A stretch of DNA of 64,000 nucleotides from Durusdinium trenchii (lineage: Eukaryota > Sar > Dinophyceae > Suessiales > Symbiodiniaceae): positions 298,304 to 362,303 of the forward strand of contig CAXAMN010028883.1 of assembly GCA_963970005.1 (NCBI GenBank). Reading direction: 5' to 3'. Each line of letters opens with the position of its first letter. Position 1 is the first letter of the stretch. The position numbers were made by a program, and so were the translations under genes. Shown here one piece after another: positions 10,830 through 20,422 of the stretch. The notes under the pieces were generated by a model, which saw only the letters and a list, made by a program, of their open reading frames with translations, made no database searches and had not been told where the DNA came from.

Positions 10830-13800
10830 GCTCTGTTCGTGGCACGCCTCCGGGTAGTGTTGCGCCGGCTGACGGTCATGCAGGACAAGTTGCAAGTCTA
10901 GAAGCACAAGTCTCCAGCCTCCAAGACACTGTAAAGATGTTAGCTGGTCACTTGCAATCCCTGCTTAATGCCCCTAAGACGATGACCCCAAATGTCATAA
11001 GTTCGGGCCCAACGATAGGAGTTCCGGTTCCACCGCCACCTCCACCGCCAGCGATGTTGATGCCTCCACCACCACCGCCTCTTCCGCCGCATGCAGCCGC
11101 CCCCGTGCCGGGAACAGCTGCTGTAGCGCTGATGGGTGGTACGGGTGGAGTAACCGGCATTTCGAGTAGTTATCTAGCTGACATACCCGCCTCATCATCG
11201 GCACCACCGGTTCCGGGCTTGCGCATCTTGCCGCCCGCATACCCAGTGTTCGAGCGAACCAGACATGGAGATGAGTCACCGAGCTCATCATCCTCCTCAA
11301 GTTCGAGTGATGAAGGCGACAGCTCGCCCAGCCATTCGTGTAGGGTATGTGGAGGTAACCACCCCGAGGTTGACTGTCCTCTGTTGACCATGAATCGGGA
11401 GATCCCTCACCCACCATCATCTGTCGACCCAGCTGAAAGCGTGGATCCCGCAGAGCAGGAGTCAGACATCGTGTACACGAAAGGCTTAAGTAACTTGGTC
11501 TTACCCAACATCCCATCAGACTCCGGCCAAGCTAGGGGGTACATAAACCAGGTTCTCATGAACATTGGCTCCCTCCAAAAGTCTGCCGGTAACGACCTTT
11601 ACATGTGGGCCCAAGAGTGCTTAACTAGAGAGGACTTAGATCTTTCTTCGGACAAGCGCTTCCCACGGACAGACAGGGAGATAGCCACCAAGATGTTGAA
11701 AGTTTGTAAAACTGGACGTTTTGGTATCATCTTTCAACGGATGGTTGAGGAATCCCGACTTGCCGGTAAAGGTATGCCATGCGGTAGAGTCATGCTTGCT
11801 ACCATTTTCAGGCACTTCCAACTCGAGAAAGATCGTATTGGAATGTTAGGTGAACGTAACCTTCTCACGCTAAGACTTAAAGGCAACAAGGTGGAGGATT
11901 TGATTAACTTTCAGGAGAAGTACCGGTACATAATGGCGGCCATCCCTGTTGATGACCTACCCCGGGAAACTACATTGTTTAATCATCTCCTTGATGAGCT
12001 CGAGCAGTTCACACCTTTGGCTAACAAAACAACTAAGTCCCGTGAGGCCCCAGCTGGTAGTCATCGCAGAACCACCAAATGGTTATGGGAGAAAGTTGAC
12101 CTGTTCATCGAGCTGGAACGTGTCAAGGCCAATCGCCATGCTTTCGATAAGAAGCTCCGTGATTCACAAACCGCGGATTTGGCCACGACATACAACCCCA
12201 AGTTAGTAACCGCGAACCCCGCGACCAAGGAAGGGAAAGAAGCCAAGCCTAAGAAGGAACCTAAGCCTAAGAAGGAAAAGAAATCCAAGAAAGAAAAGGC
12301 TTCTAAGCAAGACACCACGACAGAGGTGACCGCAGCTCCCCTCGGCAAAGGTAAGGCCACGCCAAAGGGCCCCCCAAAACCTAAACCCAAGGGCGCTCCG
12401 ACCACTCCTCGGTCGGAAGCCGTAGTTAAGGTAGCGGGTATGACCATGGCCCAAAAGGCCAAGACGCCCTGCGCCTTTTACGCCTTTAATTCACGCCGTG
12501 CCAAGAGCTGTCCCTTCCTACACGACACGAACAACAAATATAAGGGGCCACCCCCGAAGTCTCTTCGATTTGCCAAAGGCAAGCCTCCCGCAAAGGCCAC
12601 TGCCGCGGTTGCACAGGTCCATGCCATGCCCGCCTTTGAGGATGGGAAAGTCTCATGGCTTTGGGACACTGCTGCGGGGAGACACCTGTTCGGTCGTCAG
12701 GCACTAACGCGAGAAATGCGTGATTGTGCCGCACCTTCGAATAGCCCTGTCAGTTTCACGACTGGAGGCGGCGCTCAACAGAGCGCTGACTCCCTCGCAT
12801 TCGCGGGAAGTGAACTCCTCGAAGGTGAAGAGGTCTACATCTTAAAAGAATGCCCGCCAGCCCAATCCATTGGCAAGACGGTGATGGATAAAGGTTACAT
12901 GTTCATTTGGGATCCCCGTGAACAAGTTCCGTACCTTATTCCACCAAGCATAGTCCCTAAGTGTAGACTACGTGTTCCCCGAAAACATAGGATCTGTGCA
13001 TCTAGAGTTGTTGAGTATGTTCCCCAGTATGACGAAAAGGTCAAGCCTATTCGGTTCGTCCCTCCGGAACGTCTCCAGCCACTCGGTGCCATCGACGCGA
13101 CACCCGCGGAGACAGCGCCAGATCCTGTTTCGGACGAAGAATACACACCATCCGTCGCCGCAGACGATGTGAGCGAGCCAGTCGAGTCCGTCGAGGATGC
13201 TTCTCCTAGGTCCAGTGCCGTTGGGTCAGAGACCGCTGAGGCATTCGCGGGGGGCATTCCGCCTCATCCAGATGACGACAAAACACTAATAGAGCTTGCC
13301 TATGATGGTGATGAAGCAAGAATAGCGGATGACCCTACCATGCTCAAGAAAGCTGCATTCGAGGAACCGCATATTCTAACACACTATCCCAAGAACCCCT
13401 TTTGTCCAGTTTGTCAAATCTCGAAGTCAACTTCTAAGAGAGTCTCACGCAAACCTGATGTCAAAGATGACGACTTCATAGACCCACCAAAAGGTCCATA
13501 TGAGCAGTTGTCAACCGACGACGTCATAATGGCAAAAGGAGAGGACTTCGCCGGCAAAGGTGTAGGTGGGGTTAAAGCATTTCATGTAGTCCGAGACACC
13601 TACTCGGGTGCTAGAATAGCATACCCCATGAGCAAGCGCGATGCCAGTACCCACTCCAAGAACTTCCGCCATTTTCTAGGCCTGAAGGCTAACGAGGTAG
13701 CTACACGCGTCCTTGTTAAGATGGACGAGGCTGGAGAGTTGGAACAGGCTGCACACGAAGTTGGGTTAATTCCGGAAACGTCTTTGCCAAACAGATGGCC

Positions 13801-15538
13801 CCATAACGCCATGATGGAAAGAGACATCCGTGAAGAAAAGGAGTGCTGCAGAGCAATCCATCTTCAATCTGGGTTGCCATATTCCTTTCACACCCACTCA
13901 TATCCCTTTACATGTCTTTCCATGAGTTTTGACAGACCGTCAGCCTTGGAACCCACAAAGACACAATGGGAGGCGCTCACTCGCAAGCCCTTCGACGGCA
14001 TGAGACATTCATTTGGTCAACTGATGTACTACCGTGACAAGCGGGTATCTAAACGCACCCTAGAGCCTAACATGTCCCCATGTTTGTTCTTAGGTTGGCG
14101 AATAGATGCTGGTTTTCGGTATCGGTATGTTGTTCGTGTTCTTGACTACATGGATTACAAAGTCAGTGAACATGTCAATGTCCAAGAAGTCCCCGAAGCT
14201 GAAATTTATGTTGAAGATGGTCCTCCATGTTTCCCAATGGCCTCTGTTAAGCTAGCGCACTTGAAGGGAGGTTCTTTAGGAGTCCTCGACGATTTTGCAC
14301 GTCTTGACATGCCGGACATCCCCATGAAGGAAATCCCTTTTGGGCTGGAGGGAGCCGACGCCGTACCACCAACTCCCATGGACCCTAAGACCAGGGGGGT
14401 GTATATCACTTTGGACCGCATCATCCGGTTTAGCGAAACCCCAGGGTGCAAAGCGTGTGAAAAGAAAACACGATACCACACGCCCGCATGCAGGAAACGT
14501 TTTGCCAAACTTGTTGACGAGGAGAGACGCGACCTTCTTGCCAAAAGGAAGGAAGGCATCACCGTGGAGGAGCTTCCACCGCGGGAGCCCGAGACCGCGC
14601 CTCCGACGGATTCATCCGAAAGTGTCACTGAGGATGAGCCACACGTCATCGATGCGACTCCGACTGTGATATCGGGGCTGTCGCTCTCGCCACATACCAC
14701 ATACAGGACACAACTCATCCACACTCGCCCTGAGAGTGGAGTCCCGGTGTTTGGCATGCCATCGACAGCACAACCAGCTCAAGTTTCTAAGTCTAAGAAG
14801 AAGAAGAAGAAACCGCGTAAGGCGCGGCCTGGCCGATGCATGTTCGAGTTCGCATGTGCCTCGGATTCGCAAATGCACGAGACTTTTCTGGAGATGGGAA
14901 TTCCCCACATTGCCCTTTCAAAAGAGCACCTTGATCTTGACGATCCCCAAATGCAAGCACAGTTGCACCACCATATAAGCACCTGTGATGAGATTCCTGA
15001 TTTATGGGCCTCAATCCCTTGCACATCAGGGTCTCCTTGGCAAAGGGTAAATCGCATGAAAGGGGGGCTCAACTTCATGAAAAGGCATGCACTTCAGGTT
15101 AAGGAGTCTAAACGTTTATTTGCTGAATTCGCTAAGTCTGCAGAGCTGACTTTAGCTCGAGAAGGCACTGTCACTTTCGAGTGGCCTAAAGGGTGTGAAA
15201 GTTGGCAACGCACAGACGTAAAACATTTCTTTCATAGCCACCCCGAGTTTGTTCCAGTCGAATTTGACGGGTGTGCTGTTAGTGTGAAATCCACTAAAGG
15301 CAGACCCATTAAAAAGAGGTGGCGCCTGATGACCACCAGCAGGGCTATCGTCGACATGTTCTCGCAGTTCCAATGCACCCATAAACCCCACGAACATGAC
15401 CAAGCGGTCGGGTCGCAGACAGCTCGTACTGCGTTTTACCCAAGGCAGATGACTGTCCAAATTGCAAAGGCCCTATACCCTAGCATGTCTTTTTCCCATC
15501 ATGCCCCAGCCATGCCATGTTTTTTCATGTACCCATGA
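10730..15538 (+). CDS. retrotransposon ORF3: Gag C-part, protease, integrase, methyltransferase-like segment
   Basis: 1602 codons from the first ATG. Visible in order: polyproline stretches (residues about 100-125); a Ser run (180-195); a zinc knuckle CX2CX3HX4C (CRVCGGNHPEVDC, about 204); a helical Gag-like region (260-490); a Lys-rich linker (500-560); an aspartic protease active site WDTAAG (about 645); the integrase zinc site HILTHYPKNPFCPVC (about 880) and the DDE core with Asp in LSTDD (about 927), Asp in VKMDEAGEL (about 998) and Glu in MMERDIREE (about 1028). After the integrase, residues about 1370-1590 form an extra domain with FEFACASD, SIPCTSGSPW and FEWPKGCESW, which resembles the spacing of motifs I, IV and VI of C5-methyltransferases (PC kept, FxGxG and ENV not). 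The RT continues in another frame (ORF4). Confidence 0.85.
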   Translation: MQLEPPPGLLPQDAQPSLPLTPKGPHRPQEYYIGSVRGTPPGSVAPADGHAGQVASLEAQVSSLQDTVKMLAGHLQSLLNAPKTMTPNVISSGPTIGVPVPPPPPPPAMLMPPPPPPLPPHAAAPVPGTAAVALMGGTGGVTGISSSYLADIPASSSAPPVPGLRILPPAYPVFERTRHGDESPSSSSSSSSSDEGDSSPSHSCRVCGGNHPEVDCPLLTMNREIPHPPSSVDPAESVDPAEQESDIVYTKGLSNLVLPNIPSDSGQARGYINQVLMNIGSLQKSAGNDLYMWAQECLTREDLDLSSDKRFPRTDREIATKMLKVCKTGRFGIIFQRMVEESRLAGKGMPCGRVMLATIFRHFQLEKDRIGMLGERNLLTLRLKGNKVEDLINFQEKYRYIMAAIPVDDLPRETTLFNHLLDELEQFTPLANKTTKSREAPAGSHRRTTKWLWEKVDLFIELERVKANRHAFDKKLRDSQTADLATTYNPKLVTANPATKEGKEAKPKKEPKPKKEKKSKKEKASKQDTTTEVTAAPLGKGKATPKGPPKPKPKGAPTTPRSEAVVKVAGMTMAQKAKTPCAFYAFNSRRAKSCPFLHDTNNKYKGPPPKSLRFAKGKPPAKATAAVAQVHAMPAFEDGKVSWLWDTAAGRHLFGRQALTREMRDCAAPSNSPVSFTTGGGAQQSADSLAFAGSELLEGEEVYILKECPPAQSIGKTVMDKGYMFIWDPREQVPYLIPPSIVPKCRLRVPRKHRICASRVVEYVPQYDEKVKPIRFVPPERLQPLGAIDATPAETAPDPVSDEEYTPSVAADDVSEPVESVEDASPRSSAVGSETAEAFAGGIPPHPDDDKTLIELAYDGDEARIADDPTMLKKAAFEEPHILTHYPKNPFCPVCQISKSTSKRVSRKPDVKDDDFIDPPKGPYEQLSTDDVIMAKGEDFAGKGVGGVKAFHVVRDTYSGARIAYPMSKRDASTHSKNFRHFLGLKANEVATRVLVKMDEAGELEQAAHEVGLIPETSLPNRWPHNAMMERDIREEKECCRAIHLQSGLPYSFHTHSYPFTCLSMSFDRPSALEPTKTQWEALTRKPFDGMRHSFGQLMYYRDKRVSKRTLEPNMSPCLFLGWRIDAGFRYRYVVRVLDYMDYKVSEHVNVQEVPEAEIYVEDGPPCFPMASVKLAHLKGGSLGVLDDFARLDMPDIPMKEIPFGLEGADAVPPTPMDPKTRGVYITLDRIIRFSETPGCKACEKKTRYHTPACRKRFAKLVDEERRDLLAKRKEGITVEELPPREPETAPPTDSSESVTEDEPHVIDATPTVISGLSLSPHTTYRTQLIHTRPESGVPVFGMPSTAQPAQVSKSKKKKKKPRKARPGRCMFEFACASDSQMHETFLEMGIPHIALSKEHLDLDDPQMQAQLHHHISTCDEIPDLWASIPCTSGSPWQRVNRMKGGLNFMKRHALQVKESKRLFAEFAKSAELTLAREGTVTFEWPKGCESWQRTDVKHFFHSHPEFVPVEFDGCAVSVKSTKGRPIKKRWRLMTTSRAIVDMFSQFQCTHKPHEHDQAVGSQTARTAFYPRQMTVQIAKALYPSMSFSHHAPAMPCFFMYP
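10793..10799 (+). promoter_or_regulatory. candidate -1 ribosomal frameshift heptamer
   Basis: C CCA AAG read in the ORF2 frame fits X XXY YYZ. After a one-base slip back, CCC AAA is the ORF3 frame. It lies in the 100-nt ORF2/ORF3 overlap, 28 nt before the ORF2 stop. G as the last base is less usual in eukaryotic sites. A downstream pseudoknot was not established. Confidence 0.5.
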
Positions 15539-17486
15539 ACATGAGCACAGGGACAAAGAGCAGACGCTGAAACATGTGTCAGCCCTGTCGGGGATCGACG
15601 CTATGGCCATCGCAGTTGAGACAGATGACACTGTCGGGCAAATGGTAGAAAGTTTAATGGATATCAGTACTCTTATGCACGAGGCTTACCAGATCCCTAA
15701 GACCGACGATGGTAAAGGTCAGGTAGCAGCTTTGGTCACTAAGCTCCTAAGCCGCACCGAGATGCTCAGCGATCCTGAAGCCTTGCAAAAGGTTAAGGAC
15801 GAGGCAGCCGATTTGGTTAACGAAGGTACTTGGGAGTATGAATCCGTTAGGGAGAAGGAGCACGTCCGTGCTGAGGCTAAGGCTTCCGGAGTCTCCGTCC
15901 ATTTCGGTAAACTAATGACCATAGCCTCCATTAAATTTTACGAGCTGGCAAAAGAGTTGCAGAAAAAGAAAGGTAGGATTGTCTACCGAGGTGACTGCGC
16001 AAAGGACGAGCATGGCGCAGCAGCCGTCTATGAGGAATTAGGCGCAAACCCGACTTCGGTCCAAGGGTTGAACGCTTGCCTCGCCTACGGGTCACTACCT
16101 GGTAACCTGTGCACCGCCGCGGATGCGGTGAAGGCATATGTGCAAGCAACACTCAAGTCCAAGTACAAAACTTGGATCGAATTACCACCTGAACTTCGAC
16201 CCGCGTGGTGGAAGAACAAATTTGTTCAACCAGTGGTCCTTCTCGTCAAGGCGCTGTACGGACATCCCGACGCAGGAGGGATGTGGGAACAGCATTTGAA
16301 GGGCATTCTTAAGAATATGGGTGGCGAAGAAATCCCAGAGTTCCCCGGTAACTTCTGGTTTTCTGGTCCTCGTTTAATGTTATCCACATACGTTGACGAC
16401 CTCACTTTGGCAGGCCCACGGGAGAACCACCAAAAGTTTTGGTCAGAACTCACGAATGTTGTTAACGTTGAACCACCCGAAGCTATTTATAGAATGTTGG
16501 GAAGGAACCACATCTACGCGGTAGTCCCAGACTCAGGAAACACCGAGACCGCAGCTTTGCGCGGTAGCGCTGACGCTTTAATCTTCGACATGAAAGATTA
16601 CGCGCAGCAGACCATCGACCTCTACAAGTCGGTGGCCGGTGTCGATAAGATAAAGTCAGCCCAGACGCCATTTCTCGCCGACGGCACATTCACCACGGCT
16701 GATGAGGAGTCGCCCGGAGAGCTCGCACCAAAGGCATGTTCTATCCTGATGAAAGCCCTTTGGCTTGCCAGGTTAGCACGGCCTGATATATTGAAGCCGA
16801 TCAACGATCTGGCCACCAAGGTGCAGAAGTGGACCCGTGTCCACGATAAAAAGCTGCTACGGCTCATTCAGTACATTCAGCACTCACTAGAATATAGACT
16901 AACCGCCGTCTGCGGCGATGATGCTAGTGAGCTGTGGCTAGAACTTTTCGTGGACGCCGACTTTGGTGGGGACCAACATGACGTGAAGTCGACTTCAGGG
17001 GGGTACTTAGTACTTAAGGGCCCTAACACCCACTATCCACTAGCATGGGTGTCGAAACGGCAGACCTCCACGTCAAGATCCACTACAGAATCGGAAGTAG
17101 TAAGCTTGGCCTATTCGTTGTATCAAGAAGGACTACCTTCGCTACAGCTATGGGATAAACTTCTCGGACGGGACGTTAACCTCGTCATACAGGAGGATAA
17201 CCAAGCCACGATTCTCGTAGTAAGGAAGGGCTTTTCCCCCAAGCTACGACACATCAGCCGAACACATAAGATAAACCTCAGTTCCTTAAAGGAATGCATC
17301 GACGACCCATCTGTCGAAATTAAGTACATCGATACGAATGAACAAGCTGCAGACATTTTTACCAAAGCATTGCCACCACAAAAGTGGTTCAAAGCGCTAT
17401 GCTTGCTTGGCATCCGTACAGATTTAAAGTGCTTAGTTCCATCTAAGACAGATAGGAGCCTTCCGAGCAGTTCGAAGCCTTCGTAG
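15462..17486 (+). CDS. retrotransposon ORF4: reverse transcriptase and RNase H
   Basis: 674 codons counted from the frame opening, with no good ATG at the left end. Copia RT (RVT_2 type): VYRGD near residue 174, the catalytic Asp segment TAADAVKAYVQ (about 222), and YVDDLTLAG (about 310), the RT active site. RNase H follows with VDADFGG (about 497), STTESE (about 545), QEDNQA (about 577) and QAADIFTKAL (about 628), giving the D-E-D-D set. Its frame is +1 relative to ORF3, with a 77-nt overlap. Either a +1 event at the ORF3 stop (CCA TGA, 15533-15538) or one extra base in the overlap (for example the T6 run at about 15519-15524) would fuse them. Because copia elements normally carry a single Pol, I favour one extra base as mutation or sequencing error. 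Confidence 0.9.
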   Translation: MQRPYTLACLFPIMPQPCHVFSCTHEHEHRDKEQTLKHVSALSGIDAMAIAVETDDTVGQMVESLMDISTLMHEAYQIPKTDDGKGQVAALVTKLLSRTEMLSDPEALQKVKDEAADLVNEGTWEYESVREKEHVRAEAKASGVSVHFGKLMTIASIKFYELAKELQKKKGRIVYRGDCAKDEHGAAAVYEELGANPTSVQGLNACLAYGSLPGNLCTAADAVKAYVQATLKSKYKTWIELPPELRPAWWKNKFVQPVVLLVKALYGHPDAGGMWEQHLKGILKNMGGEEIPEFPGNFWFSGPRLMLSTYVDDLTLAGPRENHQKFWSELTNVVNVEPPEAIYRMLGRNHIYAVVPDSGNTETAALRGSADALIFDMKDYAQQTIDLYKSVAGVDKIKSAQTPFLADGTFTTADEESPGELAPKACSILMKALWLARLARPDILKPINDLATKVQKWTRVHDKKLLRLIQYIQHSLEYRLTAVCGDDASELWLELFVDADFGGDQHDVKSTSGGYLVLKGPNTHYPLAWVSKRQTSTSRSTTESEVVSLAYSLYQEGLPSLQLWDKLLGRDVNLVIQEDNQATILVVRKGFSPKLRHISRTHKINLSSLKECIDDPSVEIKYIDTNEQAADIFTKALPPQKWFKALCLLGIRTDLKCLVPSKTDRSLPSSSKPS

Positions 17487-17494
17487 GTCGTCGA

Positions 17495-17517
17495 AACCGC
17501 TGCCGCCCGGCGCGGTA
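17495..17517 (+). repeat. 3' non-coding copy of the ACCGC/GCGG hairpin
   Basis: Eleven bases after the RT stop: CCGC, T, GCC, 4-nt loop, GGC, GCGG (17497-17515). It has the same architecture as the copy at 9498-9513, in sequence that is not translated. Confidence 0.65.
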
Positions 17518-17547
17518 ATTCGTGCATGTACAAAGGAGTGCTGCCCC

Positions 17548-17565
17548 AAAACGGGGAGGGGGGAG
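17548..17565 (+). promoter_or_regulatory. polypurine tract of the copia element
   Basis: AAAACGGGGAGGGGGGAG, 17 of 18 bases purine, 62 bases after the RNase H stop, where plus-strand priming normally occurs. The 3' LTR should start just after it (possibly at the TG of 17574), but without a 5' copy its length cannot be set. Confidence 0.65.
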
Positions 17566-18680
17566 TCATTTTCTGTGAACCCCTAGTATGTAACAGCATT
17601 CACTACATTTTTATCTAACTAGCTACGGTTCACCAAGGTACATGAAAACATTGTACCCGACCGTCGCTTGCATTGGCTCAAGAAAACACTGCCCCTTGCG
17701 GTCGTTTTCTTCAGGGTGCCGTACGGGACGACCTGTGGTCGTTCGTACTTTCGCTTTTGCTTTGCACCTTTCGTCGCATCTCGCACTTTCGTTCGTTCGA
17801 TTGCTCGCCCGCTCTCGTTCGTTCGCCCCTTTGCAACCACGGGTTCTCGTCCTTCGGACTCGCCCAGGGTTGTAATTAATATAGACCGTGCTTCCAGGGA
17901 TCTGGCATACTTCTTCTATCACCTTCCGGTCGAGAGGGTTGCCTGGGCGTTTCCCTACGACCCACCTGGTTTGTACACTCAATTGAGAAGGAACAAAATA
18001 GCTGGAGGCTACCACCCATCGCTGCAATCCATAAAAAATCAAAGGCAATCACCACATCAAACAGTAAGCGATGGCGCCAATGGATCTGAAACCCCTTGTC
18101 TTTTCGTGCACGCTGGCTTCGAAGCACGTTGCTGGTTGAGGCTTGAGGTTTGTTTAAAGTTTTCTTAATCAACGTTTGTTGTAAACAATTCAGTTCAAAC
18201 CCCTTCGTGCCCTTAGCTGCCGCACTGTTGCCTGCAGGACTTTGCCGTAGCGCTTCGGATAAGCCTTCCCAGGATTTTTTCCGACCGGCTTGTAGAGATA
18301 GAGGAGATCTTCGACAGATGCGCTGTTCTCCAACCCAGTTCTAGTGACGATGCGTGCTGGGGCTACGGACGGCTGTTTCAATAAACACACCTGCGTACTA
18401 ATCGTAAACGCTCTTCAACATCGCCGGTGTGCAGCTTTGAAAACATGTAAACAGTGTTTGTTGTGTACCCGACCCTCAAGATGAGGTTCGAACATATCAG
18501 CCTCAACGCGTCTGCTTAGCTTCAGGGTTTTGAGATGCTGCGCACCTTTCGCAGCTCTGTTGGGTCCAAAACCTAAGCCTGCTCTGATTGTTTCCCCTTG
18601 AGGTAAGAGGTTACACGACCCTACCCATGCATGGCTTCACAGAAGCCCTGTCACCAAAAGTAGTCCAACTCACTATACGT
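17566..18680. other. presumed 3' LTR and flank, no gene recognised
   Basis: The first part (to about 17900) contains a pyrimidine-rich TTCGTTCG-type stretch and may be LTR. No terminal CA or target duplication could be fixed. The rest shows only short unassigned frames. Confidence 0.35.
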
Positions 18681-18824
18681 AGTCCCTGGAATGTCCTCGT
18701 GGGCCAGCGTGAATGGGGTGGCATGGCCCCCGAGTTTGACTCGGATGACCATGTTCAATCCGTTCTTCTTCCAGTGCCAGGTGGTGCCATCCACCTTGGC
18801 CCATGAGAAATCATCAGGGAGTGT
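18681..18824. mobile_element. MITE-like element with imperfect terminal inverted repeats
   Basis: The left end begins TCCCTGG and continues to TGGGCCAgcGTGaATGG. The right end is its imperfect reverse complement (CCATCCACCTTGGCCCA then CAGGGA). The arms are about 35 bp and total length about 144 bp. A related copy lies at 25664-25800, and a fragment sharing GGATGACCATGTTC lies near 24450. Non-coding. Confidence 0.65.
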
Positions 18825-19218
18825 GTGGGAGTGTACTGAGTTGCAAGTTTTTTGCATCAAAGCTGTTCAGGCCTGGAGCTATTCAGAGCTCTATTTGTCC
18901 GAGTCGCCTCACCTGGCGACCCTTGACCGAACTTGAAGAAGTGGTTGGGCGAGTTGGGCACAGAGTCCCAGGATAAACGGAAGAAAAACTGAAGAGGTTG
19001 ACAACCTGTTGAATCCTCAAAGGCTATCGTGGGGACGTGGAGACCGAAAAGTCTTGAGCAATTGCTTGGAAGCGAAACGCAGAGGCTTGGGAGACGATAT
19101 TCTTTGTAAGACAAATATCGCTGAGGCACTGCAGAGCGCGCAAACCTACCAACCGAGAGTCATGTGTGAGCTCCACGGTTTCATAATGTCTCATCGTTTT
19201 AAGGGAATAATAGTAACA

Positions 19219-19345
19219 AGTGCCACGCTAGTAGTAACAGGTGCCTTACTAGTAGTAACAATGTTTGCTACTAATTTAAAATGTTTAATTCTAATAGCTT
19301 CTTTGTTACTACTAGTAAGGCACTTGTTACTACTAGCGTGGCACT
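19219..19345. repeat. 43-bp foldback with 41-nt loop
   Basis: Arms 19219-19261 and 19303-19345 are reverse complements with one mismatch. Each arm is itself two tandem units around TAGTAGTAACA, so the structure could arise from a tandem repeat followed by inversion or foldback replication. The loop is AT-rich. The flanks AATAATAGTAACA and TTAATTCTTTAATG are AT-rich. Confidence 0.85.
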
Positions 19346-20346
19346 TAATTCTTTAATGACCAGCTACTTCAACATTACGTCTTTGGAGTCCCATCCAGTG
19401 ATCTTTTCGCCGAGTGTCGAATCTTGATGACCACCCATTTAGATTGAACAACCTCTTTAATTTGGATATTTGTTTGATCAACTGCACCTATTTATAATAT
19501 ATTGTACATATGCTTCTTGACCTGAAACAATCATCATGGAAGTGGAGAATGGCCCCTTGGATTCCTCCCATGCCTAAGTGTGCCCCCATTTGATCCCATT
19601 TGGGCAAGAGGCATGCATTACCCCGACCTGCAGCACAGTTCCCTAAGGATCCACTGCCACCTCCTCAGAAGTTAAGGTACAACTGCGCCCTCCTGGCGCT
19701 TACATAAATTGTCTCCCTGCTAACCTTCTCGGAAGGTGCAAGTGGATCCATATATATATATACACAGGAGTTGAACATTTGTTGGATTACAACCTACGTT
19801 TGACAACCCGTTGGATCGATGACTCGTGTCAAATCCTGTTTTCTTCCGGGTTAGTGACGAGGAGTGTACATATTCTTCTTAGAAGGCTGCATGAGGTAAA
19901 ACGGGTAAAAGATCGATGCCACAATTCCAGTGGAATGACCCAGTGGCCAGTGGGCTGGATCGTGGCGGGATGGGCAAGTAAACAGCGCCGCTCCAAGGAG
20001 GCTCGATTGTGCGTTGTGGGCCAACCACTAAGCCACTATCAAAGAAAGATCATCACCATCAGCATCATCACCAACACCATTGTAAACCAGCCTACTTGTG
20101 CAGTAGTTGACAAGCTTACTACTGCTCACCAACTCATCGGCAAGGAATAGCTCGAAATTCTGTGAGGGAACCTGCAGGGCACACACTCGCGCACTCGCTA
20201 AGGTCGTTAGCGAGATGGTTTGGTTGGATCAATGTGCAGCTGTGTGGCACTGAGTCGGAGAGCCCTCCGAGGAACAGGCTCTACCTACCCCCAAGATTTT
20301 GCCCTTCTTGGTGATGCACTATGGGCATGCAAAGGTATTTGGTGTA
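19346..20346. other. no gene recognised
   Basis: AT-rich in part, including a short TA run at about 19751-19762. Nothing coding can be supported. Confidence 0.4.
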
Positions 20347-20422
20347 CCACCACTGCCGCCACCGCCGCCGCCACCACCACCACCGCCACCACCACCACCA
20401 CCGCCGCAGCCACCGCCACCCA
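20347..20422 (+). repeat. (CCACCG)-type trinucleotide microsatellite
   Basis: About 76 bp of mixed CCA/CCG triplets. It would read as polyproline or poly-(A/T) in open frames, but nothing around it supports a gene. Confidence 0.9.

Larger units (their letters stand above)
6448..17515 (+). repeat. recurrent ACCGC-loop-GCGG hairpin family (12 copies)
   Basis: Short perfect or nearly perfect stem-loops, usually preceded by GAA, GCA, GTA or GAG. Stem spans: 6448-6462, 7183-7200, 7372-7385, 7719-7732, 7972-7985, 8146-8160, 8716-8730, 9498-9513, 13233-13250, 14813-14827, 16549-16564 and 17497-17515. The commonest stem is CCGCGC/GCGCGG with a 2-3 nt loop. Another form is CCGC, one bulged base, GC, loop, GC, GCGG. 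Most coding copies read as [E/A/G]TAxxAE, two read in another frame, and two are non-coding. Confidence 0.75.
6159..17565 (+). mobile_element. Ty1/copia-type LTR retrotransposon, 5' end missing
   Basis: Domain order is Gag-like, zinc knuckle, protease, integrase, reverse transcriptase, RNase H. Integrase ahead of RT is diagnostic of Ty1/copia. The internal part is over 11 kb, long for the group, because of a 3.3-kb upstream ORF and an insert between integrase and RT. A polypurine tract at 17548-17565 marks the right end of the internal region. The LTRs were not identified. The long intact ORFs suggest a young copy, apart from one frame change at about 15.5 kb. Confidence 0.9.

Noticed and set aside
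16112..16130. CACCGC ... GCGGTG hairpin in the RT region
   Set aside because: It coincides with a conserved RT motif (TAADAVKAY) and lacks the typical flank, so it was not counted with the hairpin family.
6022..18046. AAAAAATCAAAGG before the gap and again at about 18033 as possible LTR remnants
   Set aside because: Only about 13 bases match and the flanks do not. Chance similarity of an A-rich word.
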